Assembly (NCBI GenBank): GCA_963797015.1 | Contig: CAWCNV010000007.1 | Location: 310,001-374,000, forward strand | Source: JBBPZA01 sp963797015 | Lineage (GTDB): Bacteria > Actinomycetota > Thermoleophilia > Solirubrobacterales > Solirubrobacteraceae | DNA: 64,000 nucleotides | Direction of reading: 5' to 3' | In this document: positions 61,963 to 64,000 of the stretch, in pieces | Layout of the letters: every line of letters starts with the position of its first letter | How positions within the stretch are numbered: position 1 is the first letter of the stretch | The notes under the pieces: model-generated | The model's database searches: none | Told to the model about the DNA's origin: nothing | Seen by the model: the letters and a program-made list of their open reading frames with translations, nothing else | Translations under genes and position numbers: made by a program

Positions 61963-64000
61963 GGAAGCCTCACCGATCGCTCGGTCGAGTAGGCGAACAG
62001 GCGCGGGCGGCCGACGGCGCCCGCGCCGGTGAAGGCCCAGCGCGCGAGCGCGAGCACGTTGCGCCGGCCGTCTGTGCGTACCAGCCCCGGCCCGAGCACG
62101 AAGCGCGTGGAGCGATCGCGGCCGACGCGGGCGACGTGGACGCCGTTGAGGAACAGCTCGGCCGGCGCGGCGCCGGGCAGCTCGATGCCGAGCGCCGCCC
62201 GCACGCCGCGCGGCAGGCGCAGCCGGAAGCCGGTCCGGTACCAGCCCACCTCGCCTGCGCCGAGGCGACCGCGGTCGGGCAGCTCCACCCTCTTCCAGCG
62301 GCGGTCGTCGAAGCCGGGCCGGTACCAGCCCTCGCGCTCGCCGAACAGTCCCGACGCGTTCGGGTAGTGCGTCGAGGCGCCGCCGCGGATCCGCCAGGCG
62401 ATCCCGCCCGACGGCGGCGCCGGCGGCGCGACCGCCATCTCCGCGCCGGCGTCCCGAAAGCCGCAGCTCGCGCCGGCGCCGCGGTCGAGCGCGGCGGAGA
62501 TCAGCCCGCGCGGCGTCTTGGCGCCGAAGTTGACGAACGCGTCCTCCGAGTGACCCCAGTCGTCGGTGAGCACGGCGAGCACGTTGGTCCCGGATGCCCG
62601 GACGGCGCCGGCGGGGAAGCGCAGGCGCGCGGGCTGGCTCACGGCGCCCAGGCCCAGTGCGTCACTCGCCATGTCCGCGGCGCTCGTCACCGAGCCCAGC
62701 GGGCGGCCGTTCAGCCATACCGAGTAGCGGTGGCGGCCCTCGAGGCAGACGCCGGTCGCCGCGCCGCTGAAGCGGCCGCGGTACCAGACGTAGCCCGTTG
62801 GGGCGCGGTAGGCGTCGGCGTCGAGCACCGGGCTGGTGAGCGGCTGGATGCGGTTCGTGGTCGCCTGCCTGTCCGCCGGTCGCCAGCCGCGGTCGTCGAA
62901 CGAGGCCACGCGCTCGGGCGATTCGGCGGCGAAGCGCCAGCGCGCGAGCGACGGGAGCCTCAGGGCGCCCGGGCGCGGAGGACCGGGGAGCCGCGCCGCG
63001 CGCAGCTTGCCTCCTTCGAGGACGTACGCGGTCGTCGCACGCGCGGTTAGTACACGGCCCGGGGTCACGAGCGCCGGCCCGATCACGACGCGCCCCGAAG
63101 CGAGCCACGTCCGCGCCGCGGCGTCGCGATCGACGACCACGAGCGTGCGCCCGCCCGGCATCGAGATCGCGCGCGGCGAGCGCGAGGGGATGAAGTCGAC
63201 GCGCCTTCCGTTCAGGAGCGCCGCGTAACGCCGGCCGCGGTCGCCGAACAGCACGAGCGCGCGCCGTGTGGCGAGCATCGCCTCGGCCGTCGTCCAACCG
63301 ATCGACCAGCCGCGGACGCGCGCGCGAGCGAGCAGGTAGCGCGCCGATCGTGCCGGCAGCGGCACGGGCGGCGTCGTGAGCGAGCCGATCCGCAGCCGCG
63401 GCGCGAGCGCCATGGTGTCGCTGCCGCGGAGGAAGACGTGCAGGGCCCCGTCGACCAGTGAGCGGCGCACGCGGACCGACGGCTTCGCCGTCGGTGCCCG
63501 AGCCGCGGGCACGTCGCTCGTCACCGCCGCCGGATCCGGAAGCGTCGCCGCAAGCGACGATCCCGCCACCGCGATCTCGCCGCTCACACGCCGCAGCTCG
63601 TCGAAGCGCGGGCCCAGGCCGGTCCACTCGCGCACCGGGGCGGCGTAGTCGTAGCTCGACCCCAGCGGAGGGAACGGGAGGTAACCCCACGACGTCCCGC
63701 CGTAGACCATGTAGCGGCCGATCATCGTCGTGCCCTGCCCGAGCAGCGTCAGGTCCTGTGCGGTGCCGTAGCCGGCCAGGGCGCGGTAGAGCCGCTCCGT
63801 GTTGCGCTCGCCAGCCTCGCCCGACAGGTCGATCACGCCGCCCTGGACCTCGGGCAGGTAGATCGGCGAGCGCCGGCCCGAGGGGGGCAGTGCGGCCTCG
63901 ATGCGGTCCAGCGCGGCGAACGTCTGCTCGCCCCAGCGCGGGCAGCAGAGGAACCCGTAGGGGTAGGAGTCGAAGCCGTAGAGGTCGACGATGTCGCGGA
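61956..64000 (-). CDS. GH35-like beta-galactosidase (5' end beyond window)
   Basis: About 681 residues are visible; the start lies past 64000. The first visible part reads DLYGFDSYPYGFLCCPRW and, at codons near 63850, PEVQGGVIDL, matching the GH35 signature and its nucleophile Glu (63849-63851). Further C-terminal parts are the beta-sandwich and jelly-roll domains (EGWYRPGFDDRRWKRVELPDRG, FRLRLPRGVRAALGIELPG). It should cleave terminal beta-galactosides; localisation cannot be seen because the N-terminus is missing. Confidence 0.85.
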   Translation of the reverse strand, partial: RDIVDLYGFDSYPYGFLCCPRWGEQTFAALDRIEAALPPSGRRSPIYLPEVQGGVIDLSGEAGERNTERLYRALAGYGTAQDLTLLGQGTTMIGRYMVYGGTSWGYLPFPPLGSSYDYAAPVREWTGLGPRFDELRRVSGEIAVAGSSLAATLPDPAAVTSDVPAARAPTAKPSVRVRRSLVDGALHVFLRGSDTMALAPRLRIGSLTTPPVPLPARSARYLLARARVRGWSIGWTTAEAMLATRRALVLFGDRGRRYAALLNGRRVDFIPSRSPRAISMPGGRTLVVVDRDAAARTWLASGRVVIGPALVTPGRVLTARATTAYVLEGGKLRAARLPGPPRPGALRLPSLARWRFAAESPERVASFDDRGWRPADRQATTNRIQPLTSPVLDADAYRAPTGYVWYRGRFSGAATGVCLEGRHRYSVWLNGRPLGSVTSAADMASDALGLGAVSQPARLRFPAGAVRASGTNVLAVLTDDWGHSEDAFVNFGAKTPRGLISAALDRGAGASCGFRDAGAEMAVAPPAPPSGGIAWRIRGGASTHYPNASGLFGEREGWYRPGFDDRRWKRVELPDRGRLGAGEVGWYRTGFRLRLPRGVRAALGIELPGAAPAELFLNGVHVARVGRDRSTRFVLGPGLVRTDGRRNVLALARWAFTGAGAVGRPRLFAYSTERSVRLPQ

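Overview
The window is 64 kb of very G+C-rich chromosomal DNA (about 70% by eye). Genes are densely packed, many starts are GTG or TTG, and ATGA/GTGA overlaps are common. The gene content points to an aerobic actinobacterium: a fused PafB-PafC regulator, a deazaflavin/F420-type oxidoreductase, SpoIIE/STAS regulators, an EncFtn-encapsulin pair and many secreted beta-rich proteins. The class Thermoleophilia (Solirubrobacterales and relatives) is my best guess. No rRNA or taxonomic marker is present, so this is inference.

Left edge (1-9750). The end of a TetR regulator is followed by tRNA-Phe(GAA). The 3' end of that tRNA (T-arm plus acceptor) is repeated exactly, 28 bp, at 9717-9744. The 9.3 kb between the copies is best read as a tRNA-borne genomic island. 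It looks less G+C-rich than the rest. It carries stress-type genes (cupin, SnoaL-like, DUF6325, DUF1269, DUF5661), a large arylsulfatase, a CPA1 Na+/H+ antiporter, an alpha/beta hydrolase and a truncated IS256-type transposase, but no integrase. Strong perfect hairpins lie next to the tRNA and inside the transposase remnant.

9795-21884. An atypical pyruvate-kinase-like protein is followed by an SDR, a DDN-type flavin/F420 oxidoreductase and a secreted glucoamylase-like enzyme. A thiolase then faces an HxlR regulator across a dyad. Next comes a three-domain FAD oxidoreductase (cNMP-binding + thioredoxin-like + TrxR-like). It diverges, with only 17 bp between start codons, from an encapsulated-ferritin/encapsulin operon. 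A SnoaL-TetR-cupin cluster closes this part.

21955-39663. A molybdopterin oxidoreductase stands without partner subunits. Then come a secreted M19-like hydrolase, a glucose/sorbosone-dehydrogenase lipoprotein with PKD domains, a duplicated beta-helix surface protein, and a convergent STAS/SpoIIE-phosphatase pair. A fatty-acid alpha-dioxygenase-like heme peroxidase lies directly before a cytochrome P450. A methyltransferase, a GpgS-like glycosyltransferase and a small unknown protein follow.

39597-50200. A seven-gene Mrp-type cation/proton antiporter operon (E-F-G-DUF4040-B-C-D) has no MrpA-type large subunit. It is followed by a thioesterase, a flippase-like membrane protein, an alpha/beta hydrolase, a drug-efflux MFS protein, an SDR and a YhaM-type OB/HD nuclease.

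50245-64000. This part holds a secreted protein of unknown function, pafBC, a PNPOx-like protein whose start region is tandemly duplicated, a secreted phosphodiesterase, and dTDP-rhamnose genes rmlA-rmlD-rmlB (no rmlC). After these come a small lipoprotein, a translationally coupled TetR/uracil-DNA-glycosylase/GNAT operon, and the 3' part of a GH35-like beta-galactosidase that runs off the right edge.
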